Source: Pseudomonadota bacterium | GTDB lineage: Bacteria > Pseudomonadota > Gammaproteobacteria > Burkholderiales > Burkholderiaceae_D | Length of the DNA stretch: 15,072 nucleotides | Assembly: GCA_023449275.1 (NCBI GenBank) | Contig: JAEXJM010000008.1 | Location: forward strand, 1-15,072 | Direction: 5' to 3' | In this document: piece after piece, positions 6,913-14,331 of the stretch | Numbering within the stretch: the stretch's first letter is position 1 | Layout of the letters: the number at the start of each line of letters is the position of its first letter | Position numbers and translations under genes: made by a program | Notes under the pieces: model-generated | The model's database searches: none | What the model saw: only the letters and a program-made list of their open reading frames with translations | Told to the model about the DNA's origin: nothing

Positions 6913-9156
6913 ATGGTTTCTTCAGTATTGATCAGTGATGCGGTTGAACATCTGACTGCGGGACTAACTCCTGAAGATGGCAAGAAAGTGATGGATGCCT
7001 ATGTTTTTGCCAAAGAGTCTTACGGTGATATCCATATGGAGAGTGGGCAGTTGGCGATTGATTATTCAAAAGCCATCGGCCTGATTCTGGCGGAGCTCAA
7101 TACCGATTGCCAGACCCGGGCTGCCGGTTTGCTGGCGGTTTTGCCAAGATATAATCCGGAAGTCGCGATAAAGATCGAAATGTGTTTCGGCGTGGAAGTC
7201 TCCAATCTGGTCGATAGCGTCGTCAAACTGTTCAAATTGCGCGATCTGACAGGCAATCTCGAGGAAATCGCGCAGGGAAAGAATGCCGCGCAGATCAGAA
7301 AAGCACAGGCTGAAACGCTGCGCAAAATGCTCTTGGCAATGGCTGCCGATATGCGTGTCGTGATGATCAGACTGGCGGCACGGATGGCTTCCTTGCGATA
7401 TCTGGCGAAAATCAAGAGAGATACGAGCGACAGACGGCAATATGCCAGGGAAACACTTGAAATTTACGCACCGCTGGCAAACAGGCTTGGCATCTGGCAG
7501 GTCAAATGGGAACTGGAAGACCTTTCTTTCCGGTTTATCGAACCTGATGCTTACAAAAACATAGCCAGGAGTCTGGAAGAAAAACGGACCGAGCGGGAAG
7601 AATTCATCCGGATCATGACCGAGCGGCTTAAAAAAGAGCTGGAATCGGTCGGAATCAAGGCGGAAGTCTACGGGCGTCCCAAACACATCTACAGCATTTA
7701 TAACAAAATGCGTGGAAAATCCCTCGATTTCTCCCAGATGTACGATTTGCGTGCCGTCCGGATTATCGTTGACGATATCAAGAGCTGCTTTACCGTGCTG
7801 GATATTGTGAACCGGCTGTGGACGCCGATACTGGAAGAGTTCGACGACTATATTTCCAGACCGAAACCGAATGGATACCAGTCTTTGCATACCGTTTTGG
7901 TTGCCGAAAACGGACAGCCCTTCGAAGTTCAGATCAGAACGCAGGAAATGCACAGGCTGGCAGAATACGGTGTGGCCGCACACTGGCGATACAAGGAAAC
8001 AGGCGGATCGACTTTTGTCGCGCAGCAGTACGATGAAAAGATCTCGTATTTGAGGCAGCTCCTGTCCTGGAAAACGGAAGTGGATGATGTCGTTGTCGAT
8101 GAAGACAACGCGCATAAGGAATGGGTCGAAAAAATCAAGGCGACGACACTTGACGACAGAATCTACGTCCTGACACCACAGGCGCGCGTAATCGATTTGC
8201 CAAATGGGGCAACACCGATCGATTTTGCCTATCAGGTACACAGCGACGTCGGCCATCGTTGTCGTGGCGCACGTGTCGATGGCGTGATGGTACCGTTGAG
8301 TACACCGTTGAAAAGCGGACAGACGGTTGAAATCATTACCGCGAAAGGAGCGTCGGGCAATATCGGTCCTTCACGGGACTGGCTGAGTCCTGAATATGCC
8401 GTCAATCCCAGAACACAGGCGAAGATTCGTGCCTGGTTTAACGGGGTCGAGTATCAGGAAACCGTCGCAACTGGCAGAAGCATTATTGAAAAAATGCTTC
8501 AGCGTGAGGGCAAGACGGCTGTCAATCTGGAAGATCTTGCACGCAAACTGGACTTTTCGAAGGTTGAGGAGCTGTTTTATGCAGCAGGCAAGGACAAGTT
8601 GAATCTTCGCAGTGTTGAAGCCATTTTGCATGGAAATGAAGCGCCAAGAGAGACCAAGACGGATGACGATATCATCCGCAAGAGTCGTTCCTCGAGCGTT
8701 GCCAGCGGTGCGAAGTCGGGTATTCTCGTGGTCGGAACGGAAGGCCTGCTGACACAGATGGCAAAATGCTGCAAACCGGCGCCTCCCGATCCGATTGTCG
8801 GATTTGTCACCCGGGGGAAAGGCGTTTCCATTCACCGGAAAAACTGCAAGAATTTTCTGGAAATGGAGAAAAATGCGCCGGAACGGGTCATTCAGACCGC
8901 CTGGGGAAGTCCTGAGCCTGATACAGTGTATCCTGTGGACATTTATGTTCTTGCCAATGACCGGAAGGGATTGTTGCGCGATGTTTCCGATATTTTCATG
9001 AGGGAAAAAATCAATGTCATCGGCGTTCATACCCAGAGTCATAAAGGCCTGGCACGGATGTCGTTCACGGCTGAAATCGCGTCAACGGAAAATCTTGGAA
9101 AAGCACTTCAAATGATAAGCGAAATCAACGGTGTCATTGAGGTCAGGCGACATTGA
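6913..9156 (+). CDS. relA: GTP pyrophosphokinase RelA ((p)ppGpp synthetase I)
   Basis: 747 residues, the usual long RelA/SpoT length. The enzyme makes (p)ppGpp from ATP and GTP or GDP on ribosomes stalled with uncharged tRNA. Domains in order are a pseudo-HD region (about 40-200), the synthetase (about 235-365), TGS (414-478), a zinc-finger-like region with Cys619-Cys620 and Cys645, and ACT (673-747). The synthetase has GRPKHIYSIYNKM (254-266), YDLRAVRIIV and EFDDYISRPKPNGYQSLHT. The acidic EFDD (309-312) is the RelA form, not the basic form of SpoT or Rel. The hydrolase HDxxED motif is absent, with LAVLPRY (75-80 region) in its place, so it should be synthetase-only. ATG 6913 has AGG seven bases upstream; an in-frame TTG at 6907 is less likely. 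Confidence 0.95.
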   Translation: MVSSVLISDAVEHLTAGLTPEDGKKVMDAYVFAKESYGDIHMESGQLAIDYSKAIGLILAELNTDCQTRAAGLLAVLPRYNPEVAIKIEMCFGVEVSNLVDSVVKLFKLRDLTGNLEEIAQGKNAAQIRKAQAETLRKMLLAMAADMRVVMIRLAARMASLRYLAKIKRDTSDRRQYARETLEIYAPLANRLGIWQVKWELEDLSFRFIEPDAYKNIARSLEEKRTEREEFIRIMTERLKKELESVGIKAEVYGRPKHIYSIYNKMRGKSLDFSQMYDLRAVRIIVDDIKSCFTVLDIVNRLWTPILEEFDDYISRPKPNGYQSLHTVLVAENGQPFEVQIRTQEMHRLAEYGVAAHWRYKETGGSTFVAQQYDEKISYLRQLLSWKTEVDDVVVDEDNAHKEWVEKIKATTLDDRIYVLTPQARVIDLPNGATPIDFAYQVHSDVGHRCRGARVDGVMVPLSTPLKSGQTVEIITAKGASGNIGPSRDWLSPEYAVNPRTQAKIRAWFNGVEYQETVATGRSIIEKMLQREGKTAVNLEDLARKLDFSKVEELFYAAGKDKLNLRSVEAILHGNEAPRETKTDDDIIRKSRSSSVASGAKSGILVVGTEGLLTQMAKCCKPAPPDPIVGFVTRGKGVSIHRKNCKNFLEMEKNAPERVIQTAWGSPEPDTVYPVDIYVLANDRKGLLRDVSDIFMREKINVIGVHTQSHKGLARMSFTAEIASTENLGKALQMISEINGVIEVRRH

Positions 9157-9326
9157 AAAACTGAAGATATTGCTGCCTTTGCTGTCTGATTTGTCCGAAG
9201 TGTTGGAAGGGTATTTTTGTTCATGCAGGAAATCTTTTTTAAAAGACCGGTATTAACTGTTAAACTGTCTGGATAAACGGCGAATGATCTGCATATTGTG
9301 TACAAGACTGGAATGTTAGGATAACG

Positions 9327-9512
9327 ATGAAAAAATTGCATTTGTTTTTAATTACGCTTCTTCTTGGTGGAGCCATCATGTCTTACAAGTTGTTTGACAG
9401 TGGCTTTTCTACTGAAGGGATTCATGAGTGGGCGCTCGATTCCCTTCTGATCGCGGCCATTCTGGGCTTCATCGGCTCCAAGTGGCTCAAGAAAAAGGGA
9501 AAACTTCACTGA
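9327..9512 (+). CDS. Small two-helix membrane protein, unknown function
   Basis: 61 residues. The ATG at 9327 has AGG (9318-9320) at a spacing of six. It begins MKKLHLFLITLLLGGAIMSY, either a membrane helix or a signal-anchor. A second hydrophobic stretch follows (DSLLIAAILGFIGSKWL, about residues 39-55), then a basic tail KKKGKLH. With two helices and a basic C-terminus it is probably a small inner-membrane protein with cytoplasmic ends. I do not recognise the family. It lies alone 170 bases after relA and is followed within 10 bases by a perfect hairpin. Confidence 0.65.
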   Translation: MKKLHLFLITLLLGGAIMSYKLFDSGFSTEGIHEWALDSLLIAAILGFIGSKWLKKKGKLH

Positions 9513-9520
9513 TTGTCAGT

Positions 9521-9553
9521 CATCATGAACGTCATTTAATGACGTTCATGATG
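9521..9553 (+). terminator. Perfect 15-bp hairpin after the 61-residue gene
   Basis: CATCATGAACGTCAT (9521-9535) is exactly inverted in ATGACGTTCATGATG (9539-9553), with a loop of only TTA. The nearest T run (9565-9570) is 11 bases beyond the stem, so termination efficiency is uncertain. It may terminate the small gene, stabilise a transcript end, or be a site for a DNA-binding protein. Confidence 0.55.
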
Positions 9554-9623
9554 GTTTCTCCACCTTTTTTAACCGGATCGTTCGGATTTTGCCCATCCGG
9601 TTTTGTTTTCAGGTTCGGGAATC

Positions 9624-10004
9624 ATGCCTCCGCTTATTCATATCCAGTCCGTCTTTTTCCGACGTTTGTTTCTCCTGCTTGTTTCACCGATTTATTTTTC
9701 CCTCGTTTTTGGAATCAGGTTCGTAAAAGGTTTTCTGGGCGCCTGTGCGGAATGCAGGGAATTGTTTTCCGCTGTCTGGAACGGAGTCGTAGAAGATGAG
9801 GAAATGCTGCCTTGTCCTTTCTGTGGTGGCAAGGCGCTCCCTGATGGATGGCGTGCTCACGGCGGTGCATCTGGCCCGTCTTGCGACCAGTGTGGTGCAA
9901 CAGCATGGTCGGTTTATACCTGGAATTCCCGCATACCGCTTCCGCCGAAATATGACGGTTTGAACGATGGCAATAATCAATCACAGGATTCCACACGACA
10001 GTAA
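9624..10004 (+). CDS. Lar-like zinc-ribbon protein with hydrophobic N-terminus
   Basis: 126 residues from ATG 9624, preceded by CGGGA. Residues 61-103 form a zinc ribbon of the restriction-alleviation (Lar) type: MLPCPFCGGKA (Cys64, Cys67), a second CxxC at Cys87 and Cys90 in CDQCGA, and the closing VYTWNSR that matches the family's WNxR. Lar proteins in phages and prophages moderate type I restriction, but many ribbons of this type have no known role. Unusually, residues 9-39 are hydrophobic (FFRRLFLLLVSPIYFSLVFGI and onward), like a membrane anchor, and an extra CAEC (41-44) sits between. An internal ATG at 9804 could give the ribbon alone (66 residues). The upstream in-frame TTG 9603 is less likely. 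No phage genes are nearby. Confidence 0.6.
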   Translation: MPPLIHIQSVFFRRLFLLLVSPIYFSLVFGIRFVKGFLGACAECRELFSAVWNGVVEDEEMLPCPFCGGKALPDGWRAHGGASGPSCDQCGATAWSVYTWNSRIPLPPKYDGLNDGNNQSQDSTRQ

Positions 10005-10016
10005 AACATTTCAGAT

Positions 10017-10035
10017 GATACAGGGAAACTGTATC
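10017..10035 (+). repeat. 7-bp hairpin after the Lar-like gene
   Basis: GATACAG (10017-10023) and CTGTATC (10029-10035) form a perfect stem with a GGAAA loop 12 bases after the Lar-like stop codon. No T run follows directly, so it is only a possible weak transcript end. Confidence 0.35.
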
Positions 10036-10189
10036 GGTCAAATGCTTGTATTCTTTTCAGTGCTGGTTCTTTTTTGAGACTGGTTCTGTCCGCTTATGCG
10101 AGTTTCTTTTTGCGATATCCTGCAAGACAGGAATTTTTTTTACAGATGAGAGGGGAATCATCTAAAATCTAATCTTTCAAACAGATCGC

Positions 10190-10254
10190 TTAAACAATTG
10201 GATGCTATTTTTGAGCCATAATTGTTTAAAGTTTTCATAAATGAAACTTTTAAA
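10190..10254 (+). promoter_or_regulatory. Overlapping AT-rich hairpins around the start of the duplicated membrane gene
   Basis: Arm TTAAACAATT (10190-10199) is exactly inverted in AATTGTTTAA (10220-10229). A second stem pairs TTTAAAGTTT (10225-10234) with AAACTTT and AAA (10244-10254, one bulged base) and puts the ATG at 10241 in its loop. The two stems share bases 10225-10229, so they cannot both form. No Shine-Dalgarno is visible before the ATG. The outer repeat could instead be a DNA operator. CATAAT (10217-10222) is a possible -10 box, which would leave a very short leader. Confidence 0.4.
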
Positions 10255-11554
10255 ATCCCCCTATCTGACGGTTTGTTTTGCCATCCTCACGTCCATCTCG
10301 GCATTTTTTTGCTGGATGATTCTCGATTATCATTACATGGTCGATTATTTCGTTGAAGAAAACGGCCCTGTCGAGAATGTCACCCTGGTCGCGTACGTGG
10401 TGTCGCTGGCAGCGATTCTGTATTATGGACGCAGTACCCTTTTTGTCCGGACCAGGCTGGCACTGACCATCATGCTTTCCTATATGTTCATGAGGGAAGC
10501 CGACATGCACAAATGGTTGAACGGCCTGTCCATTCTGAAAATCAAGTTCTGGTTTTCAGGGGACATTTCATTTATCGATAAATTCTGGGCCGTCGCCATT
10601 CTTGCGCCGGTTCTGTGGATGATCTGCTATTTCCTGAAAAATTATGCGCGCCAGGCCTGGACTGATTTCTGGCGCAGGGAAAGTTACGCCGTCAGCATCT
10701 TTGTTTTTCTGGCGGTGCTCGTCATTTCCAAGATTTTCGATCGCGGCCTTAACATGATGACTGAAATGTGGGGGTGGCAGTTCGAGACCTGGATCAGGGC
10801 GCTTCTTACGGCACAGGAAGAGTTTCTCGAGTGTATCCTGCCGGTACTTGTCATGATCGCCGTTCTGCAATACAGGGAAGCGCATGAGTGGAAATCGTCC
10901 TATGTCGAGTCACCGTTATATTCTTTCTATCTGGTCATACTGACGTCATTGACCGCGTTGGTCGTTTGGGCGGTACTGCCCAGTGCGGATATGCTTACAT
11001 TCGTGGAGGAAAACGGAACGGTTGAGAACCTGACCCTGTTTTTCTATGCCGTAGCCATTCTGGTCATCATTTTCGGCCGGATACCCGCCCGGTTTTCGAC
11101 AAAGCTGGCAACAATTATCATGCTGGCTTACATGTTTATGCGGGAAGCGGACTGGCACAAGTCCTTAAGCAGCGAGAGCATCCTGAAAATCAAGTTCTGG
11201 CTGAGTGGTAACATTCCCGTATCGGACAAGCTGCTGGCCATCGGGGTTCTGATTCCAGTGGCATGGATGCTGGTTTATTTTGTCTGGAATTATACGAAGC
11301 CGTTCTGGAAAGCGTTGTGGGAAGGTGAGGGATACGCAATCAGTATTCTGATGTTTCTTGTCACGCTTGCCGCGTCCAAGGCGCTGGACCGTTCCCTGAA
11401 TATGCTGACGGAGCTTTATCAGATGCATTTCCCGGAATGGCTGGTTTCCTTGCAGACTTCACAGGAAGAATTCCTTGAATGCCTGCTGCCGGTTCTGATT
11501 ATTGTGGTGATTGTCCAATACAAACGCAGCAGAAATATTTTTGCCTGGTCGTAG
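10241..11554 (+). CDS. Polytopic membrane protein with internal duplication, unknown function
   Basis: 437 residues made of two homologous halves (about 1-216 and 217-437, offset 216-217). Each half has several hydrophobic helices and the same ordered motifs. FVEENGPVENVTL (37-49) matches FVEENGTVENLTL (254-266). YMFMREADMHK (81-91) matches YMFMREADWHK (297-307). SILKIKFWFSG (97-107) matches SILKIKFWLSG (313-323). DRGLNMMTE (167-175) matches DRSLNMLTE (383-391). QEEFLECILPVL (192-203) matches QEEFLECLLPVL (408-419). Charged residues (EEN, READ, EE..E) lie in or beside membrane segments and are kept in both halves, which suggests a functional, perhaps ion- or lipid-related site. I recognise no characterised family, although single-unit membrane proteins with similar EDG and RE.D motifs exist. 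It stands alone, with a candidate terminator downstream. The N-terminal helix may act as a signal-anchor. Confidence 0.85.
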   Translation: MKLLKSPYLTVCFAILTSISAFFCWMILDYHYMVDYFVEENGPVENVTLVAYVVSLAAILYYGRSTLFVRTRLALTIMLSYMFMREADMHKWLNGLSILKIKFWFSGDISFIDKFWAVAILAPVLWMICYFLKNYARQAWTDFWRRESYAVSIFVFLAVLVISKIFDRGLNMMTEMWGWQFETWIRALLTAQEEFLECILPVLVMIAVLQYREAHEWKSSYVESPLYSFYLVILTSLTALVVWAVLPSADMLTFVEENGTVENLTLFFYAVAILVIIFGRIPARFSTKLATIIMLAYMFMREADWHKSLSSESILKIKFWLSGNIPVSDKLLAIGVLIPVAWMLVYFVWNYTKPFWKALWEGEGYAISILMFLVTLAASKALDRSLNMLTELYQMHFPEWLVSLQTSQEEFLECLLPVLIIVVIVQYKRSRNIFAWS

Positions 11555-11590
11555 GAGTAAACCCGTTATCGGAAATTACCGGAAGGCAGA

Positions 11591-11634
11591 TTGTTCAGGA
11601 ATAGTCAGAAATAATATCCTGACAAGCCGTTTTT
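11591..11634 (+). terminator. Candidate terminator after the duplicated membrane gene
   Basis: TTGTTCAGGA (11591-11600) pairs with TCCTGACAA (11617-11625) with one bulged T, giving nine base pairs and a 16-base loop. TTTTT follows at 11630-11634. The large loop and the four bases between stem and T run make it a moderate rather than strong terminator, 37 bases after the stop. Confidence 0.5.
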
Positions 11635-11704
11635 AATAGTTGAATTGGAGAAAAAGGCCGTTTAATTGCATTAAGCGGACAGTCGTAAAAAAAATAGTGT
11701 GTCA

Positions 11705-11732
11705 TTGACGGACTTTATTGCTAACATATATA
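11705..11732 (+). promoter_or_regulatory. Sigma70-type promoter for glcB
   Basis: TTGACG (11705-11710) is followed after 16 bases by TATATA (11727-11732), a good promoter match. Transcription would start near 11739, giving a leader of about 245 bases before the glcB ATG. This is the best promoter candidate in the 430-base gap between the membrane gene and glcB. Confidence 0.6.
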
Positions 11733-11738
11733 CCCGTA

Positions 11739-11984
11739 AAAAGAAGTAACCCTTCTCTATGCGCACAAGTCGTGTTCACACCAAGAATACGCGTTTGAAA
11801 CAACGGGCCATGAGGCAACGGCAGACAACGCATGATTTGCTTGCCCGGACAGAGTTGCAGTAAGAGTCTGCACCTGTTATTTGCGCTTATGTATGAGCCG
11901 TTCAGTGAGAATTGCCCGGCCGGCCGCAGGGCGAACGGCACCGATAGAGTGGTCAACAAGCACAGATTAGGACAGAAACGTTAT
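11739..11984 (+). promoter_or_regulatory. Long structured 5' leader of glcB with a possible 34-codon ORF
   Basis: The leader holds an ATG frame at 11759-11863 that encodes a basic 34-residue peptide starting MRTSRVHTKN. It has no convincing ribosome binding site. Beyond it is a GC-rich compound hairpin: GCCGTTC (11897-11903) pairs with GAACGGC (11933-11939), and the inner GCCC (11914-11917) pairs with GGGC (11929-11932). A small AGAAG/CTTCT stem precedes the ATG of the short frame. The length and structure suggest post-transcriptional control, but no known riboswitch class was recognised. Confidence 0.35.
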
Positions 11985-14171
11985 ATGAGTGAACGTAAAA
12001 AATGCTACCGTTTACAGGTAGCCGAAGGTCTTTACCGTTTTATTGAAGAAGAAGCACTTCCCGGTACGGGAATAGATAGTGATACTTTCTGGCGCGGTTT
12101 CGATGCCATTGTCCATGAAATGGGACCCAGGAACCGTGCATTGCTGGCAGAACGGGAATATTTGCAGGAAGAGCTGGATCACTGGCACCGACTGAATCCC
12201 GGCCCTGTCAGGGATATGGCAGCCTACAAGAAATTTCTGAGCGATATCGGATATCTGGTACCGGCTCCGGCCGACGTCAGGATCGATCCGAAAAACATCG
12301 ATTCCGAAGTGTCTACACAAGGGGGGCCGCAACTGGTCGTTCCCCTGACCAATGCACGATACGTGCTCAATGCGGTCAATGCACGCTGGACAAGTCTTTA
12401 TGATGCCCTTTACGGAACGGATGCCATCAGCGAAGACGATGGCGCTACCCGTGGGAAAGCCTACAATCCGGTCAGGGGCCGCAAGGTCATCGCCTATGCA
12501 CGCAAACAGCTCGATGAATTCATTCCACTGGTATCCGGCTCCCATCTGGATGCCGTCCGATACTATATCAGGAACAAACAGCTTGTCGTCGTCATGAAAG
12601 ACGGTTCCGAAACGACTGTGAAAGATCCGAAATGGCTGGCAGGTTATACAGGCAATCCTGAAAATCCGGCTTCCCTGCTGTTTGTCCATAACTATATGCA
12701 TATCGATCTCCAGTTCGATAAAAACGACCCGATCAGTGCGGAAGATCCTGCCGGCATCCGTGACATCATCATGGAAGCGGCAACCACCACCATCCTGGAC
12801 TGCGAAGATGCCGTCGCCGCCGTCGATGCCGAGGACAAGGTTCTCATTTACCGGAATCTGCTCGGAGTCGTCAATGGAGACCTTCAGGAATCCGTCTCCA
12901 AGAACGGTACGACTTTCGTCCGCCGCCTGAACAAGGATCGTGAATACCAGTCCGTTAACGGGGAAAAATTCGCGTTGCCGGGACGCAGCCTTCTCTTTGT
13001 CCGTAACGTCGGTTTGTTGATGAACAATCCTGCCATTCTGGATGAAGACGAAAACGATATTTTCGAAGGCATTCTCGACGCCGTTGTCACGACCCTGATT
13101 TTCAAGCGTGACCTGACCAACAGGATCAGTACAAGAGCCGGTTCCATTTATATCGTCAAACCGAAACTGCATGGTCCGAAGGAAACGGCGTTTACGAATG
13201 AGCTGTTCGACAAGGTCGAGAAACTGCTCGGTATCGAACCGAATACCGTCAAGCTCGGCATCATGGATGAAGAACGACGTACCAGTGCCAATCTGAAGGC
13301 CTGTATCGCTGAAATACCGAAACGCCTCGCGTTCATCAATACCGGTTTCCTTGACCGTACCGGTGACGAAATCCATACCTCCATGGAAGCGGGCCCGATG
13401 ATTCGCAAGGGAGACATGAAGAAAACCCCGTGGATCAGTGCATATGAAGCCAATAACGTGCAGGTCGGGCTGGAATGTGGCATGCGCGGTGTCGCCCAGA
13501 TCGGCAAGGGCATGTGGGCCGCTCCTGATCTGATGGCCGACATGATTGCCGTGAAAGGCGACCATCTGAGAGCCGGTGCCAATACGGCATGGGTACCGTC
13601 CCCGACGGCCGCCTGCCTGCACGCCCTGCATTATCATCAGGTCAATATCGAGCAGACACAGGCTGAAAAGGAAAAACAGCCTTTCGTGGATGTATTGGAC
13701 GATCTCCTGACGATTCCGGTCACCGACCAGCCGAACTGGTCGGCAGAAGAAATCCAGCAGGAACTGGACAACAATGCACAGGGTATCCTGGGTTATGTCG
13801 TTCGCTGGGTCAATCAGGGTATCGGCTGCTCCAAGGTGCCTGACATTCGTGACATCGCCCTGATGGAAGACCGTGCGACCCTGCGCATTTCCAGCCAGCA
13901 TATCGCCAACTGGTTGCGTCATGGCATTGCCAACGTTCCACAAGTCATGGATACCTTGAAGAGAATGGCGGCAGTCGTTGACCAGCAGAATGCCGACGAT
14001 CCGACCTACCGGAAAATGACCGAAGATCTCGAGCATTCGCCGGGATTCAGGGCGGCCTGCGATCTGGTCTTCCAGGGATTGTCACAGCCTTCAGGTTACA
14101 CCGATCCGTTGCTTCAGATCTGGAGGCAGAAGGCCAAGGAACAGTTCAAATGCTGTTGTTCCTGTGCCTGA
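11985..14171 (+). CDS. glcB: Malate synthase G
   Basis: 728 residues, compared with about 720-725 for the family. It condenses glyoxylate with acetyl-CoA to malate and CoA. Alignment by eye to the E. coli enzyme is continuous from LPGTG (25-29) to the end. Catalytic residues are present: Arg340 in GRSLLFVRNVG, Glu429 in MDEERRT, Asp457 in GFLDRTGDE and Asp629 in ALMEDRATLR, together with Cys615 in GIGCSKVPDI. ATG 11985 was chosen because homology starts near there; the open frame extends upstream to ATG 11832, but those 51 residues look non-homologous. AGGA (11969-11972) is 12 bases upstream, a long spacing. The C-terminus ends FKCCCSCA, a Cys-rich tail I do not expect in this family. No glcDEF or glyoxylate carboligase is nearby, so the glyoxylate source lies elsewhere. 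A terminator follows. Confidence 0.96.
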   Translation: MSERKKCYRLQVAEGLYRFIEEEALPGTGIDSDTFWRGFDAIVHEMGPRNRALLAEREYLQEELDHWHRLNPGPVRDMAAYKKFLSDIGYLVPAPADVRIDPKNIDSEVSTQGGPQLVVPLTNARYVLNAVNARWTSLYDALYGTDAISEDDGATRGKAYNPVRGRKVIAYARKQLDEFIPLVSGSHLDAVRYYIRNKQLVVVMKDGSETTVKDPKWLAGYTGNPENPASLLFVHNYMHIDLQFDKNDPISAEDPAGIRDIIMEAATTTILDCEDAVAAVDAEDKVLIYRNLLGVVNGDLQESVSKNGTTFVRRLNKDREYQSVNGEKFALPGRSLLFVRNVGLLMNNPAILDEDENDIFEGILDAVVTTLIFKRDLTNRISTRAGSIYIVKPKLHGPKETAFTNELFDKVEKLLGIEPNTVKLGIMDEERRTSANLKACIAEIPKRLAFINTGFLDRTGDEIHTSMEAGPMIRKGDMKKTPWISAYEANNVQVGLECGMRGVAQIGKGMWAAPDLMADMIAVKGDHLRAGANTAWVPSPTAACLHALHYHQVNIEQTQAEKEKQPFVDVLDDLLTIPVTDQPNWSAEEIQQELDNNAQGILGYVVRWVNQGIGCSKVPDIRDIALMEDRATLRISSQHIANWLRHGIANVPQVMDTLKRMAAVVDQQNADDPTYRKMTEDLEHSPGFRAACDLVFQGLSQPSGYTDPLLQIWRQKAKEQFKCCCSCA

Positions 14172-14227
14172 TATGACTGGTATGTGTGGAAAGCCGATAT
14201 AAGGATTTCCACGGCATTCATGATAAA

Positions 14228-14262
14228 CAGCTTCCCGAATTTTTCCGGGAAGCTGTTTTTTT
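14228..14262 (+). terminator. Rho-independent terminator after glcB
   Basis: CAGCTTCCCG (14228-14237) pairs perfectly with CGGGAAGCTG (14246-14255) around an eight-base loop, and seven T residues follow (14256-14262). It is a strong intrinsic terminator 56 bases after the glcB stop. Confidence 0.93.
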
Positions 14263-14331
14263 ATATCGTCCGTCTGGGCAAGCGAGAAGAGGTATGGCCG
14301 ATTGAATAATTGCATATGATGAAGAGAGACG

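Noticed and set aside
7066..8256. 396-codon minus-strand frame opposite relA
   Set aside because: It lies wholly inside the conserved relA domains, has no recognisable motif, and is explained by relA codon usage.
11845..11856. CCCGGACAGAG in the glcB leader, reminiscent of part of the glycine riboswitch
   Set aside because: The other conserved blocks of a glycine aptamer were not found at suitable positions, so the match is taken as chance.
11832..11984. N-terminal extension of malate synthase G from ATG 11832
   Set aside because: The 51 extra residues look unlike the family, and they would cover the GC-rich leader stem.
12012..14036. 674-codon open frame on the minus strand opposite glcB
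   Set aside because: It is the antisense frame of a well-conserved malate synthase. Its translation shows no recognisable domain, and long antisense frames arise from the codon bias of the real gene.
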